A stretch of DNA of 64,000 nt. It comes from Climacteris rufus. Lineage: Eukaryota > Chordata > Aves > Passeriformes > Climacteridae. This document shows, one piece after another, positions 35,715-49,200 of the stretch. The position numbers were made by a program, and so were the translations under genes. The first letter of the stretch is position 1, and every line of letters starts with the position of its first letter. A model generated the notes under the pieces. It was given only the letters and a program-made list of their open reading frames with translations, was not told the DNA's origin and did no database searches. The stretch spans positions 124,001 to 188,000 of the forward strand of contig VZRZ01004645.1 of assembly GCA_013398175.1 (NCBI GenBank), given 5' to 3'.

Positions 35715-38700
35715 GCTATCATTTAGTACAACATGGAGCAGTTGTGTTTCATTGTTCATGTTGTCACGTGGAGGCACAGAAACACGAAGGTGAGATGTGA
35801 GGCTGTCTCTCCACAGCAAAGTGTTGGGTTTGTTGGAGGATGAAGTTGCTCTCCTGCTTGGATGCCACTGGTCCTTGGGATGCTTCAGGGATGCCTTTGT
35901 GTCTGGCTATGAGAGAGATTTTCCTGGTGGTGGTTGTCTTTGACTGACTGGATTTTGTCATTGTACTCCCCCAAACTCTTGTGAATTATTTGGAACGCAG
36001 GGACACTTGTTCTGTCAGTCACCTCTGCCTTCACTGCTAAGTGTGTGTTTACTCCAGTTGTAGCAGTGTTCTGGCTGAAATGAGGAACACTGGGAGCGAG
36101 GCCATTTTGTAGTTGCATACAGATTAAATTGATGTTTATGCCCTGCGGGATTTAAATTTCTTAGAGAAATCAATACTAAAATGTTGTGTTGGCTTCGTGC
36201 TTGTCTCTTGCTGTTTGCTGCTGAGAGTGCTGATGGTGTTTCAGCAGCACGAGGGTGATGGCTTTGTTAGGGGGCTTTTGCTTCGCAAGTGTGTGAAAAC
36301 AGTTAAAAAATGATTAGAAGGCAGTGCCCTGAAGGGAGGTTGAAGTTTTCTGTTTGGAACAATAGTGAATAGTGGTAAGAGCCAGATGGGAACATGTGAA
36401 ACAGAGATGGGGCAGAGTGTGTTGCTTGGAGTGCAGTACAAACAGACCACAGAAATGCCTTGCCATTACATCTTAAACCTATATTTTTGAAGGAGGAGTG
36501 TTGGCTCAAGAAGTAGTTTGAAATTCATCAGAGGCAGGATCTTCCTCCCAGATAAGTCAGTCATTCTGCTGCAGAGGATATTTGTATTTTCTGGTGAAAC
36601 TTCTGGCTGATAAGAGTGCCAGTGTGAGATGGGCAATAACTTGCCAAGAACTTGAGTGTATCCCCTCTTATTTTCTACAGAGCATCAGACTTTTATCACG
36701 TAGCTGAGCCTTCTAGGCACAATCAAGCAAGGCTTGGTTTTAAGCCAGTGATCTGGAAAGGTTGGTTAGCTCATTACCAATTCCCTGACCAAGTATTTTA
36801 CAAAAAACGGCTTTTTATTATTACTTGGCTCAGGAGAGTAAAGTATTAGTTTAACTAATTTTTTAAAGGATTAGATAAAATGTCTCTGAAGGAAATGACC
36901 TCATGTGCTATAAGGAAGCTGCTTACGTGCTCTAGAATTCTTCATGCAGTGGCTATTGTCTTGCTTTTATTTTGTTTTATTGTTGTCATACATATACAGG
37001 AAACACAATGAAGACAGAAAATCTGAAGAGTTAATAAAAAGATTGGAAAGGGTACTATCTGTCTTTCTTTTCTGACACAATGATAAAATGTTGTCATTGT
37101 TTGAACAATTGCTTTTAATGTTTGGTCAGCAAAAGACCAAGTATGTAAATGGTTCAGTTCCTGTGCCCTGATGTTAGGAGAGATTGTTTATGGCTGTGTC
37201 AGTGGATGTACTGTTCAAGCAGTACTCAGAAAAATAGTCAAGCTGTCAGTTTGCTGGTTGTGTTAGAGCTTTGTGGATCTCTGGAAGCTGGGGAGTTGGA
37301 GATCAGTTGGGTTATCTATTAAATCTCCTTTTATTGCTTGTTTTCTGAGACTGATCTGCAGTTTTAAATCCAATTAGATTAGCAAGGGAATGACATGACT
37401 GCAGTCTATAAGTACCTTCTTGGGGAAAGGAAACTTGATAGTATAGGACTCTTGAGCTTTACAGACAGAAACATTATGGTTCAATAACTGGAAGCTGAAA
37501 GCAGGCAAACCTCAAATGACAGGCAAGGTGCAGATTTTTAACAGAAACTGAAATCAAACAGTGCAGCAATTGACAGTAGTGTAGTGAATTCTTTAGCACT
37601 GGCAGTTTTAAGAACAAGGTTTTGTTTTATTTTTTCCTAAAACTAGGTGCTCTGGTCTAAAGAGATCATTTATGTTATGGAAGGGTGAGTTCAAAGAATG
37701 AGAGTGGTCCATTCCATCTTGGACACGTGGGAATCTGTAAGAAATGCCATTGATAGGAAGTTCATCTGATTCAGAGCTATGTAACATTGCTGTGTATTAA
37801 TCATTTATACCCATAGCAGCTTCTGGTATCACTGTAAATGATGCCCTGTTTTCACAATCATTCTGCTTGTAAAATATTACATTTGCCTTAGTTGTCACTT
37901 AGTGAAATGCTACATATTTATTACTTTAAATCTTTCTTCCCATGTCTTTCTGTATTTTCGTTTTTGTTGCTCAAATGTGACAGTGCTGTTAATGAACTCG
38001 AATCAGCTCTCCCAAGATTCTCTAGTCTCTCCAGCTGTCTTTCCTTTATTCTGGCTTTAGGTTATTCAGCTTCTTTTACACATCTCAGGTTATGCATCAC
38101 TCCTGAGCCCTGAGTGTCTCGATGCTTTCAGCTGCATCAACCTACACTTGAGGTTTTCAGTGTTAACGGGGGTTCCTTCTAGACAAGTCATTCTTTCCCT
38201 ACCTACTCTATTTGCCTGCACATACACGGATTTTTAGCTGTGATTGGTTGTTACATGAAATCAGGCAAGGCAATTTGGCCTTACTTCAAACGAGATTACT
38301 GCCTAAATATTAAAAACAATTTTAAATATCTAAAGCTTTGTTTCCATCCAGAGGACAGCTACTCAGTGCTTACCCAGATTATCTCAAGAAAAAATAACCA
38401 ACCACCTCCCACATTTCTTGTTTAAGTAAAACCCAAGCAACGTTCACACAACTGTGGACAAGAGTTATTTTACTTTCTACTTGTGTAACTTCAGTTGTTT
38501 TCAGACATGAGGAATTAATTTGGGCAACTTTTCTTTTTTTCTTATTTCTGGCCTGTGGTTTTCAAGAACACACATGGAAGGTATTCTTTAAGCTGTTAAT
38601 GTAATTTAACCTGTATGTGGTGTGTCTAACTCAGGCACTAGCAAAGGTGTGTGTGGTGCATGTAAAATGACAGCTCTCAGCCCCAAGGCTTTCACAATGT

Positions 38701-41303
38701 CAGTTTAGTCCAAGTGCAAAGGGTGGCAAAGGGTGGCAAAGGGTGGCAAAGGATGGGAAGTTAATGAAAAAAACAACCTTCCAGTGCAGTGTGTACTTTT
38801 CACGTTCTCTCTCTGAGGTAAGAACAGAAATGTGTTAACTTTGTACTTGGAGCCTGGAAATTTGGGATCAGTGACAGAACCAACACAAAGAAGAAAATCG
38901 GATGTGTGGAAGAGTGAGATTAGAGCATCCACAGAATTAAGTCCCTTAAGGACATAGTGGGTGACATGAAATTCCTGATCCTGACTTCTGGACCATGATA
39001 ATTTTTTCTCTTTGATGTCCAAAAGGCTGGACTTGACAGTGTCTTGCAGTGACTTCCAGCTCATCAGTGCTGTAACTTTCCTAGTTGGAAACTCTAAAGA
39101 ATGGATAAAAGAACACAAAGAAAGTTTTCTTGAATCTGAAATTGTATTTTTCTGACTGCAGTTAGAGTGATTGTAAGCATCAAAGTAAAACTAAACTCAG
39201 GAGTACCTGCTGAGCATTGTACATCAATTACTACTCAAGTAGAAAGTGAGTTTAAAAACAGCCACTTATCTACCACTTCTGTTGGTTTTAAAGTATTTGT
39301 ATTATATTTGACAATATCTGAAGCTTAATAAGAAATGTCAAGAAATCCCTGAAAGCTGGCAATTTGAAATTAAAAACAGAAGTATGTATATACATACAAG
39401 CAAAGGGTGGGTTTGTGATGGTTTTATTTTTCATAGTGTCTCAAAGTGAATTAGTTCTTTAGAGGATACCTCTACTGCAGATAACTGCACTTGTCAATCT
39501 TTATCTGAAATGTTCCTAAAGTGTGGCATAGCACTTAACGTTTCACCTCTGGTTGTGCCTATCTTGGTGGATTCTTCTGGAATGCATATTTATTAGACAT
39601 TTTCAGAAGTTCTGGTGGATGAAAGTTCAATTATCTTCTGTTGGTAGAAATCAGCTGCATCTTTCTCATATATAAATCTGTGGGTTTTTTTATTTCCACT
39701 TTTGCAGTAACACTAACAAATGAACTGACTTCTAAACACATTCAATTTCTCTAGCCTAAAGTTGGTAGCCAAAGTTTCAGTGTGCTTGTCTGTCTGGTCA
39801 ATGTACTCCATCACTTAGCAGCTTTCTTCAAGGTGTTCTTATGTCTTGTTTCCAGCAGCTTAATATCACTTTTGTTACATTTCAAATATGGGCTTTGTTG
39901 ATAGAGGGCTTTGTGTCCTGGGGGTATCCATGTGCTGAAGGAAGGGAATCACTCCTAGGGAATCCATTCCAGCACATCTTTGGTTGCCTTCTCTGTTCTC
40001 CAGGAGTGGGTCACTCAGTTCCTTCCCTCTCTGTTGCCAGTACCTGTTACCAAGCAGGGTGGATGTCAGTGTTTATCTGCACATGGCCATTTCCATGGAT
40101 GCATCCCAATGAGTAGTTATGGAAAGCTGGAGGGCACTCAGCATTGTTACAAATCAGCAAAATGTTTCAGTCTTCTTGCTGGCCAACTGAAAACATACAG
40201 AAATGTCCTATATTGTCCTGTGTGGCAGCCCCCCTGTGAGTAACACTGGAATTAAGGTGGTCACTGGTGACAGAACTGGAGGGATTTTGAAGGATATTTT
40301 CAAAAACATTAATTCTCTTCACTCAGGGTGCTCTTGAGTGTGTTTTTCTGTGTTTATTCTGGTCAAAAATGAACTTTTTGTTATTTTGAAGTAGTTCTAA
40401 TTATAATGGCAATACAAATGTACAAGTGAAGAGCTGCTTGAGTAATCTCTTCAAATTAAGTGCACTTCTAGTTAAATGACTTAAGGTTACCTGCAAATGA
40501 ACAGTTTTGCTGCAGAGAAAGTGATACAAAGCTCATATTGGGTACTTAATTTTGTGAACACAAAGGCCTGGCACCCACTGAAGTGGAGGTGAACATCTGA
40601 AACCATCGTTTTTAAGTATGACATACTAGAATAAGAAATTGCTGGCATATCATTTTGAAAATGTGGAATTGTGTTTATAAGTAAATTGCAAGTGGTAACT
40701 CCTTTAATGATCATGTGCATCTGATGCTTAGAAACCATGCCATAAATGTATGGAAAAAGTGATCTAATGGATTGTGTATACCTAAGATCTCCACATAAAA
40801 GACTCAAAGAACAATTATCTAAGTTGAATGCAGTGTTTTAAAAACAGCTTCATCCATTTTTCTGACTTTTTTTGTGCTTTTCCTCTAAATAACTCTAATG
40901 TATATTAATTAATTGCTTGAAATAATACCAATAAATCTAACAAGGTTTGTCTAAAGCTTGACTGCACAGAGGAAACTTCATGTTTGTTTCAGTGGTGAGA
41001 GAAAAAAAGATAATTTACTGAAAATATTAAGAAAGCTAATATTAATTTAGATGGAACTTAATGAAATCTTTAATGGCATTTTAAAATTATTTTCCTTAGA
41101 TTGTAATTTGAATTAAATCATTACTATTGTTAAATTAGTTAAACACTAAATTAAGAAATGCAAATGAAGTGAGCCCAAAATCCAATGTGGTTATTGTTTT
41201 TATTGATATATGTAGGCTAGTGGTGCAGAGCAAATTCCAATTATATCTGATCTGTTATTTGCAGTACAAGTTCCTGACTCTTCATTAAGTGTAATGCATT
41301 AGA
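35715..41303. other. No gene seen
   Basis: AT-rich sequence with only short overlapping frames. The 10-bp tandem repeat at 38716 is the only structure noted. Confidence 0.5.
38716..38755. repeat. 10-bp tandem repeat, 4 copies
   Basis: Four units of gcaaagggtg, the last with one change (gcaaaggatg). Short and isolated. Confidence 0.9.
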
Positions 41304-42611
41304 TTAAATGCTTTGTTCGATAAGAGCTTGGAAAATACCAGTTTTACAATAAACCTCTTGCTGCTCTTGCCTCTTTGTTTGGGCTGTTAGCACTGTGTAT
41401 AATGCAGGCTTCCAGGCTTTCTGGTTTAAAGTTTGAAAATCCTGCCCAGCTGTGATCATCAGAGAAAGATAAATGTAGGTAGCACAGTCACAGGAGGCCC
41501 AGGAGCCAGGGAGAGTTGCTGAAGGCAACTCCATTACATACATGAGTTCACCTGAATAAATGTTCAGTGGCTTCTGTTTTGCTAACTTTAAATACTGGGA
41601 GCTAGCGAGGAAAATGCTCGTTTCACATGATGTATCTCTCTCTATGATTAAAACATCCAAAATAAATGAAGCGTGTCTCCACATACCAGAACTAGATTGA
41701 TCCAAGTAGTTCTTTATCCTTTGGTTTATATTTTTTTTATAATTTGTTTGGTATAAAATGCTGACTGGAATCAGTAGAAATCCAGGGAGGACACAGAAAA
41801 ATGTCTGTGCCATTTTGGGCTTGTCTGCTTTGTGCACAGGCAAGGTACTCGCCTGTGAAAAAGCTCATTTTTCATTTTTAAGCTGCTGTTTTCCTGAGAA
41901 GCCATTCAGGAGGGTGGAATGGAGCACAAGAGCTGCCAAACCTCCCCATGGCTACCCTGTGCCTGTCCTGTGTGGGGAGAGGACACCGTAACCAAGGGTA
42001 GGTCTGGCTGCACGACTGGGCAAGCTGTGGTGGGACCAACATTCCTGAGCTGTGCCAGGTTTGTGCCTGTGCCTCTGCATCACTCCTGGTGCTGCATGGA
42101 TCTGGATCAGGTGCTGGGGTTTCTCAGGTGTTCTCCAGAGCTCCTGTTTGAGCTGCTAGAGGAATATTATTACACACTGTGGAAGAACTTGCCTGTCCTG
42201 TTGAGCCCCCATGCAGAAATATTCTTAACTTGCCAGTATAGTGAAAAAAAATACTTTCAGCTCAGTGTGCTCCTCAATTCAATTTATTCTGGTGGTGTCA
42301 AGGCACATGTCCAGCACAAGTGGATGAGCTGCCTCTGTTCTGGCTGCTCTGCGTTTGCAGCAGGGCATAGAGACAAAAAACATGAGACCTCATCACTGTT
42401 TTGCAACCTTCTGGAGGGCACTGTTGCACTTAGGAATCCATGCAAGTGGGATGCTGGCAGAGCAGTGGTGACAGCTGATGTTTGCAGCAGTTGCTCTGAT
42501 TTCACTCTACATAGATCCTTTTTTTTTCTCCCAGTGTGTGAGGTAAGCAGTGCAAGTAGCTTCATAATCATGCATGTGGGTACGACTGATTCAACTTCAG
42601 CCAATGGTTAA
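41304..42611. other. Two divergent unexplained open frames
   Basis: A 179-codon ATG frame runs leftward (41843-41304) and a 230-codon ATG frame runs rightward (41919-42611), with 75 bp between the starts. They are the longest frames outside the GC-rich island. Neither has a recognisable domain, repeat family or biased composition. The right one contains an acidic-aromatic stretch (ELLEEYYYTLW) but no motif I can name. Chance is the simplest explanation for either alone. Confidence 0.2.
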
Positions 42612-44123
42612 CCTTTTCCTGGCAGAATAGCTGTAGGAATTGATGTGATGAAGGCTTGTGAGGTGGTTTCTGTTCTATTTTAGCCTAATGTGCTGGGCAT
42701 AGCTGGTGTATCCAAAGTGCTAGTTGGCTTTGGGAGATGGGATTCTAATACTGGAATTAAGTTGTTTGCAATGTCCGTGTCTATAGTGGGAGCATGTGGC
42801 AGAGTTAGGACAAGACACTGAGCACTGAGCATATCTGTCAGCCTTCCTTCCTGTTCCCAGAGAAATTTTTGCCCATTCTACTCCAAATATTGAAACCCAG
42901 TCCTTTTCCCATGCTCGCTCTCTCTCTGTCCTCCTCCTCTTGTTTCAGTTTCTCAGAATTCTGAATCATCCTGCATTCAGAGTCATTCAAAGTGGTTCTG
43001 TGAAGGCACTGAAAGACACCATGTTTTACTACTGGAAAGAATTAAAAATCCCCTGCTTTCTGCATCATGATGAAGACCCTAAGGATATTTGCCATGTTGC
43101 TTTGTTTCATGCATTTGACTGCTCAGTAACTGTTACCATACGATTAGCAAAATGCTTCCTTGTCTTGGTTTCCTTCAATGCTCCTCATTGCACAAATCCT
43201 TGGAGTGTGGCTACAGAATGACTGCCCTGAAATGCTTTTGTCTGTCAGTGTAGTCTATTCATGCCTCTCCATTCCCATGGTCATCCCTGATCTGTGCTGG
43301 GAATAGAAATGAGACCTTTCTGGCCGAAAAACCTCTGGGGTGTTATGTTTGCTTTGTTGCTGAGGGTGGTGACAGCTGTCAAGTGTCTCCTCACAGTGTT
43401 GGTGTGTGGTGAGGAGTTTCTGGTTTGCAGACAGAGGTTTTTACCTCTTGTGGCCTTCTCTCCTTGAAGATTTTTGAAAAATGCTCTTACATAGATGTTT
43501 TCATAGATGTGCTCTTTCCAAGCTTAGGGGTCTTTTTGCCACACTGTCATCAGAGGATTATTAGACTTCCAAAATGATCCTCTGGCCTTCTAGGACCACA
43601 ATGGCATCATCATCTTATACTTGAACTGCATTGAGTGGTGTGGCACCAACAACCTGCAAGGAATGAGGATCTCTGCACCCAGGCAGAGGCAAGCAGTGGC
43701 TATTTTCAATGCATGCTGTTAAATGGGAATCAGTTATGGAGAAGTCCTGGAAGTGCTGGCATAGAGGAAGCGTGGTTGGTATTGACCTTTAAGGTTTGAC
43801 CATGCAGCACAACAGGAACTCGTGTTGTTTCCTGCTGCTAAACAGTATCAATGAAAGCACTGGGTTATGAATAGTGCAGCTGCTATGAATAGTGAAGATA
43901 AGTAGTGCTGGATTAGAATATAAATCTTAATCAGGATTAAGCCCCAGCAAATATGTACCTATGAAGCAGAACGTGCTGTATGAATAGGGAAGAAGCTAGA
44001 TAAACAGATTCTGTAATTTCAGAGACAGCTCTGCTTCATTCTGTAAGTGGTTGTGCCCTTTCACAGTCCAAGGAGAATTCTTATTGCACCGAGGGTGAGA
44101 CTTTTCTTTGAAATCAATTTTGT
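42612..44123. other. No gene confirmed
   Basis: Contains an open stretch 42949-43221 behind a strong acceptor-like tract (about 42914-42948). No homology recognised. Confidence 0.4.
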
Positions 44124-44335
44124 TCACAGAATTGTGGAACTGTTTGGGTTGGAAGGGACCTGTGGAGATCATCCAGTCCAATCCCTCTGCCAAGGCAGAG
44201 TCACCTGGAGCAGGTGACACAGGAATGTGTCCAGGTGGGCTTGGAATGTCTCCAGGGAGAGAGACCTCCCTGGGCAGCCTGTTCCAGTGCTGTGCTCAGT
44301 TTGTTGGCCCACAGCTGAGAAAAACTTGCTGCAGT
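44124..44335 (-). mobile_element. CR1 LINE 3'-end fragment
   Basis: Antisense CR1: tcacagaattgtggaactg, tttgggttggaagggacctg, gagatcatccagtccaatcc, ggagcaggtgacacaggaat, ggaatgtctccagggagaga, gggcagcctgttccagtgct. It is close to the copy at 6295-6513 and looks like the same subfamily. Right edge approximate. Confidence 0.85.
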
Positions 44336-46149
44336 ATTTGTGCAGGATGCACTCACCCCATTTGAAATTCTATCAGGGCTAAAATGAAATGTGAGCAAGA
44401 GGAAGAACCATGTAGCTGTAGAGGCTCATTTGTTTTCACATGAATACATTAGAGCAAAATCTCATTTTCATGAATCAGCATTTCCTTTGTCAATAACTTT
44501 CAATATTAAACAGTAAGGTGACACCAGGATTACATTGGAGGAAAAGTAAATTAAACTGCAACAAAAGATTCTAGAGGGTAAATTGACACTTCAGGTCTTG
44601 ATTTAGGTTCAGCTACAGAACAGGATGGGAATAACTGTTTCCTCCCCACCATGTTTCAAATTGTTTTGTAACTGACAGATAAAAAGGACGTTTCCAGATC
44701 CTAGCTCATCCAATACTAGCTCATACTAGCTCATAGTCAATGAAACCTGTATTGAGAAATGATTCTGTTATTCCCTTCCATGTTTTCTGAAAATTGTAAC
44801 ACTCACTCAGTTTGCCAAGATATGGAGCACATAGTAGTGCACATCCCTTGTTGCCTAGAAAGAAAATAGCTGATGTTTTAATATCCTCATGTGCTGAAAT
44901 GTCATATTCTTCTGCTGAAGTGCACTGTTTCCTTCTCTTCCTTCTTGCCAAATCCATTTTGTGTTTCTACACATTAACCTCTTCCTGACCTAGTGCTGCT
45001 CATGCATGAAATGCCCGAGTGCTTCTAGGTTGCAAGCACAGCAGTTCTCTGATGTGTTAGTCTTGACAATGCTGCAAAGGAAATGCCCAGGTGTGTGAAT
45101 GTTGTTAATAACTTTAGTAAATAACCCCAGGGAAGTTCTTTTGGAATAGGTATTTTGGTGAAAAGACTGCCTTTAAATGTTCTGGAATTGTTTTTTTTAA
45201 TTACACAGGTGTCTTGCTATTCTGATCTTAGTGGCAGAACTTACTTTACCTTGAGGCATACTTGGTTATCCATAAGTATCCATGGGTTTACATGAATATA
45301 AATACATGCACTTCTTTATTTGTCAGGGTAGTGGCACCTCCTCCCTCACACTTAATTGTGTAAATCTCCTGTATTTTTTCACTTGTCATTACAAGTTCAG
45401 ACAGTCAGTCGTGAAATGTTTTCAAAGTTCACAGAAAATCTGGAAGACAAACAAAACCAAGAGGGAACACCCTTTCTGCAGGATCATCAGTGGAAATTCA
45501 GCTGCTTCTGTAGTTGCAGAGTAGGTTCTGTACAGCCAACAGCAGTGAAAGCTTTCCTACTCTTCAATCCCAGCTGTGGCTTAAGAAAGCACCTTTAGAA
45601 AAAAATGTACGTATTTTTATAAAAATGGACTTTACCTCTAGTCTGGTCAATAGTTTTTGTTTTTGTTTTTGTTGTGTGTCTAGGTTTAAGAGACATTGTC
45701 ATCTCATTGACTTGTTGATGCTAATGATGCTGCTTGTGTCTCAGCATGTTCTGAAGCAGTTTCCTAAGTTCCTAACTTTCACTTTACACCTCCTTCTGAA
45801 AGCCAGTGAGAACACCGAGTCCACACATTTGTGAACCAGTGTGTGCTTAGCAATTCCTGGCAGAAATCCCTTAAACAGGGGCATGAGTCTCTCAGAACAG
45901 GGCAGTATTAGCAGGGAGACCCCCAGCATGTCAGTCACTGTGAATATAAACACTGAGAGAGGTCTTGTGATATAATGAGAAAAGGCCAAAGAGGTGAGCT
46001 GTGCACCACACTTCTCCATCCAACGTACACCTAATCCTGTCTTACACATTCAGCTCTATCTCCAGGCTTATCCTCTGCTATGATGATGAGAAGCTCATGC
46101 TTGTGACTTGAATAAATCATGTAAGTTGCATGTTAAACAGGGGAATGGT
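44336..46149. other. No gene seen
   Basis: Only the short ctagctcat repeats near 44700 stand out. Overlapping 80-106-codon frames at 45282-45834 show no known domain. Confidence 0.45.
44699..44737. repeat. Short direct repeat of ctagctcat
   Basis: Three copies of ctagctcat; the first is separated from the second by a few bases and the last two are in tandem (period 10). Confidence 0.85.
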
Positions 46150-46594
46150 CTGTTGGGAACCTCATCAAATTCAACAAGGAAAAATGTCAAGTCTTGCACC
46201 TGGGGCATATAAACTCCCTGCATTGATAAGGATCTGGGGGAAAGCTCTTCTGAAAAGGATGTGGGAGATCTAGATCTAAAAATGAGCCAGCAGTGTGTTC
46301 TTGCAACAAGAAAGGCTGACAATGTGCAGGCTGTACCAGCAGGAGCACAGCCAGGCAGTTGAGGGAGGAGAATTATTGTCCTTACTTCAGCAGCCCATTA
46401 GATGACATCTGGAGTACTGTGCCTGGTTTAGGGGCTCCTAAATGCAAGAAAGTTATTGACAAGCTGGACCAAGTGCAGTGGAGAGCCACCAAGATGCCTT
46501 GGGGGCTGGAGGACCTGCCCTGAGCAGAGAGGCTGGAGGAGCTGGGCTTGCTCAGCCTGAGGAAGAGGAAGCTTCAGGGGGGCCTAATGGCACC
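46150..46594 (+). mobile_element. CR1 LINE fragment (end of ORF2)
   Basis: Sense CR1 ORF2 C-terminal region. It contains aacctcatcaaattcaacaa (NLIKFNK), gtcaagtcttgcacctgggg, agccagcagtgtgttcttgc, tggagtactgtgcctggttt, gagagccaccaagatg, and ctgagcagagaggctggagg through ggaagaggaagcttcagggg. Frame is broken in several places. Both ends are truncated. Confidence 0.8.
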
Positions 46595-47867
46595 TTATTG
46601 AGGTGCTCCTTTCTGAGGTGCTCAGCAGAAAAAGGTGAGACAGTGTCCATAAATCAATAGAGGAGAGTTTCTAATGGGATATATATTAAAAAAAGATCGC
46701 AAGGAGGAGTATATATATAAAGAATTTTATTAGTTAGCTCTTGGTAACTGAAGGTCTTGAAACCTTGTCTCAGAAATGTAACACGACAAGGCTAATTTTA
46801 TGTTGTCCTCCTTCTGAATAAAGTTGGTATATTGACCTAGTTCTGTCACTCTGCACCACGACCCAAGTGGATCCCTCAGCTGCCACCCCGTCTCATTTTG
46901 CCTCCTTTGGACAGATAGAGCTAATTACAGTAGGTACTCTATCCAAATTTTTATGGATTAATTTACAGCATGATGAGCAGAGTAAGTGATGGAGATGCAA
47001 CCAAGGAAGTGAGGGGTGCTCTGACCTTGTCACTCACACGGATGTGGAGACATACTGCTCTTTTCCCAGATGGCTCTTGAGTTTTACACAAAGTCAGTGA
47101 CAAGTTTAATTACTTCTGACAAATAGAGAATGCTTTTTCTTTTATCTGCATTGTGTTATGCCCTCCTTGACAGTGGAAGAAGGCAAAGCATCATCTTGAC
47201 CAGCCAAACTTTGAGTGGGATATTATAGGCTGAAGTTTTGGGTTTGAAGTCCAGGGTTTTGGCTCCCATTGGTGCCTGGTGCTGTCAGAATTAGACATGT
47301 CTGATGCAACAAGGTGCTTAGGTACCAGTCAATGAAACATCAGTGCCTGCCTAAATAATGTTCTGCAAAGAGTTGTTTTTGCAGCAATCAAGATGTAGTT
47401 TACATGTTATATGGCATTTGATAACTCTTGCTAAACAGAGAAGATTAATGTGAAGTTGCATTAGCATGTGAGAAAAAAGGTCAAGATTGTTGCAATCTCC
47501 AGAATTACAATAATTATAATTAAGGTTGTAAGACTTTTGTCTTCTCATAACTTTTGAAACAAACACAATGCGGGGAGAATGGCTGTAGTTGGACATTTGG
47601 GGCTGGTGGAATCAAAAGTTTGTTTGCAAGATTTGAGAATGCCTTATTTGTTGGCTTGATGGTGATTTTTTTAAACACTCCATGTAAAATACTTTCATGT
47701 ATTTTGTGATAGGAAAAGGAAAAATGTGTAAGGTATGTCTTCCTGGCTGAAAATTCTTTTGGACCTCCTCTGGTTTGACCTGATTTGCAGGCTTTTGTTC
47801 AAAACTGACAGAGAATTAGGAGCAAGTTCTTTAAAGAGTGCTCAAGGCTGTAATAGTTTTGCTGCTG
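46595..47867. other. No gene seen
   Basis: AT-rich, with a short TA-rich stretch at about 46680-46720. Nothing recognised. Confidence 0.5.
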
Positions 47868-49200
47868 TTTGTGAAAATAAGAATGGTTATCCTGAGTCAG
47901 ACTGAAGGCCCAGCTAGACCAAAGTCTTCCTCTGACTGTGGCCAGCCTGTAGCACACAAGCAAGGCTTGAACAGATATTACATCTTCCCAAGATGCAGCT
48001 TAGCAACTTCCCGAGCCTCAGGTTTTTTTTATTTAACAGTTGTTGACAGACTTTTCCCCATGATTCCTTTAATCACTTTTTAAAAGCATGTAGGTTTTTG
48101 GCACCCATGGTATCCTGTAGCACTGAGAGCTTCAGCTGAGCTGAGCATTGTGTGAGATGTCCCTATTTTTTGTGTTGAGCATGTCACCTGGTAATTTCAT
48201 TTGCACCTTGGTATATTTTGTACTATGAGAAACAGAATGGTCGTTCTGCATTTATAATCTCTGACTTCTGTGCTCTGCTGGTCTCTTCTCTTAGCCATTT
48301 CTTTTCTTGGCTGAAGAATTGTAATCAAGACTTACTCATGTCTCCTTGGAAGGTGTCCCACACCTTTGATCATCCTTATTGTGTCTCTCTGTATTGTTTC
48401 CATTTCTGTTACATTCTTTTTGAGATGTAGTAGTGGCTCTGCACTGAGTATTCAAACAGAGACTCAACTTTTATTTAAGAGGTGGCATAGTGCTGTTTCT
48501 GGCTTTATTCCTTTTATAAAAAATTTTAATGTACTTGCTTTTTCAATTTTTTGAGTATTGGTCTGGTACTTTCATAAAATTTTTTAAACCTACCACGGTT
48601 TACTCAAAGGTAATACTTCAGATCCTGTTGGGTGTGCAAATTTAGATCTCCTAAGGGTTGGATTCTCTGCATTTTCCCAGATTACTTGTGATCATCTTTC
48701 ACTAGCAGCTGTGAAAATGGATCACTTACTTCTACTTTTTGTGTCATGTCTTTTAAAAAAATGAATATTAATTTGTGAGACTGCTTCCATTCTTTTCTTG
48801 TGGCAGCCTTCTTACTACAAGAAACTTGGGTGAAGGACCTTGTCAAAATACCTGTTGGAAATCTTTGTTTGTGCTTGTGTAAAGCATATATGTTTTCCAC
48901 AGGTAACATTACAACAACGGTGCACTCCATTTATGAACAACTTTTGAATGGGTATCTTATGATTTGTTCTAAAACATCCCTTATTGACATCCTGAACCTG
49001 TGGATTTTCTGCTTAAGATAAGTCAAGAGTTGTTGGGTTTTTCTCCAAGGGTTCTTGAGAAGTTGTGGTATAAAGGATATGTGAGTATGATGTTTAGTCT
49101 AACATTTATTACTGTGTTAGTTTATCCTAATCTAGGGATAACTGTAGTGTGTCATGGTTCCTGTATTGCCTGTCCAGGCAGTCTGTGAGATCTCTTTGTG
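47868..49200 (-). mobile_element. Ancient CR1/L3-like LINE, antisense, strongly decayed
   Basis: The opening ataagaatggttatcctgag, tcagactgaaggcccagcta and cctctgactgtggccagcct match the 3' end of old CR1 families common in turtles and crocodilians. Further landmarks in the right order are gcactgagtattcaaacaga (about 48440), and gtgaaggaccttgtcaaaat (about 48830) corresponding to the reverse-transcriptase part. Divergence is much higher than in the other CR1 copies here. Extent beyond 48.9 kb is uncertain. Confidence 0.55.
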
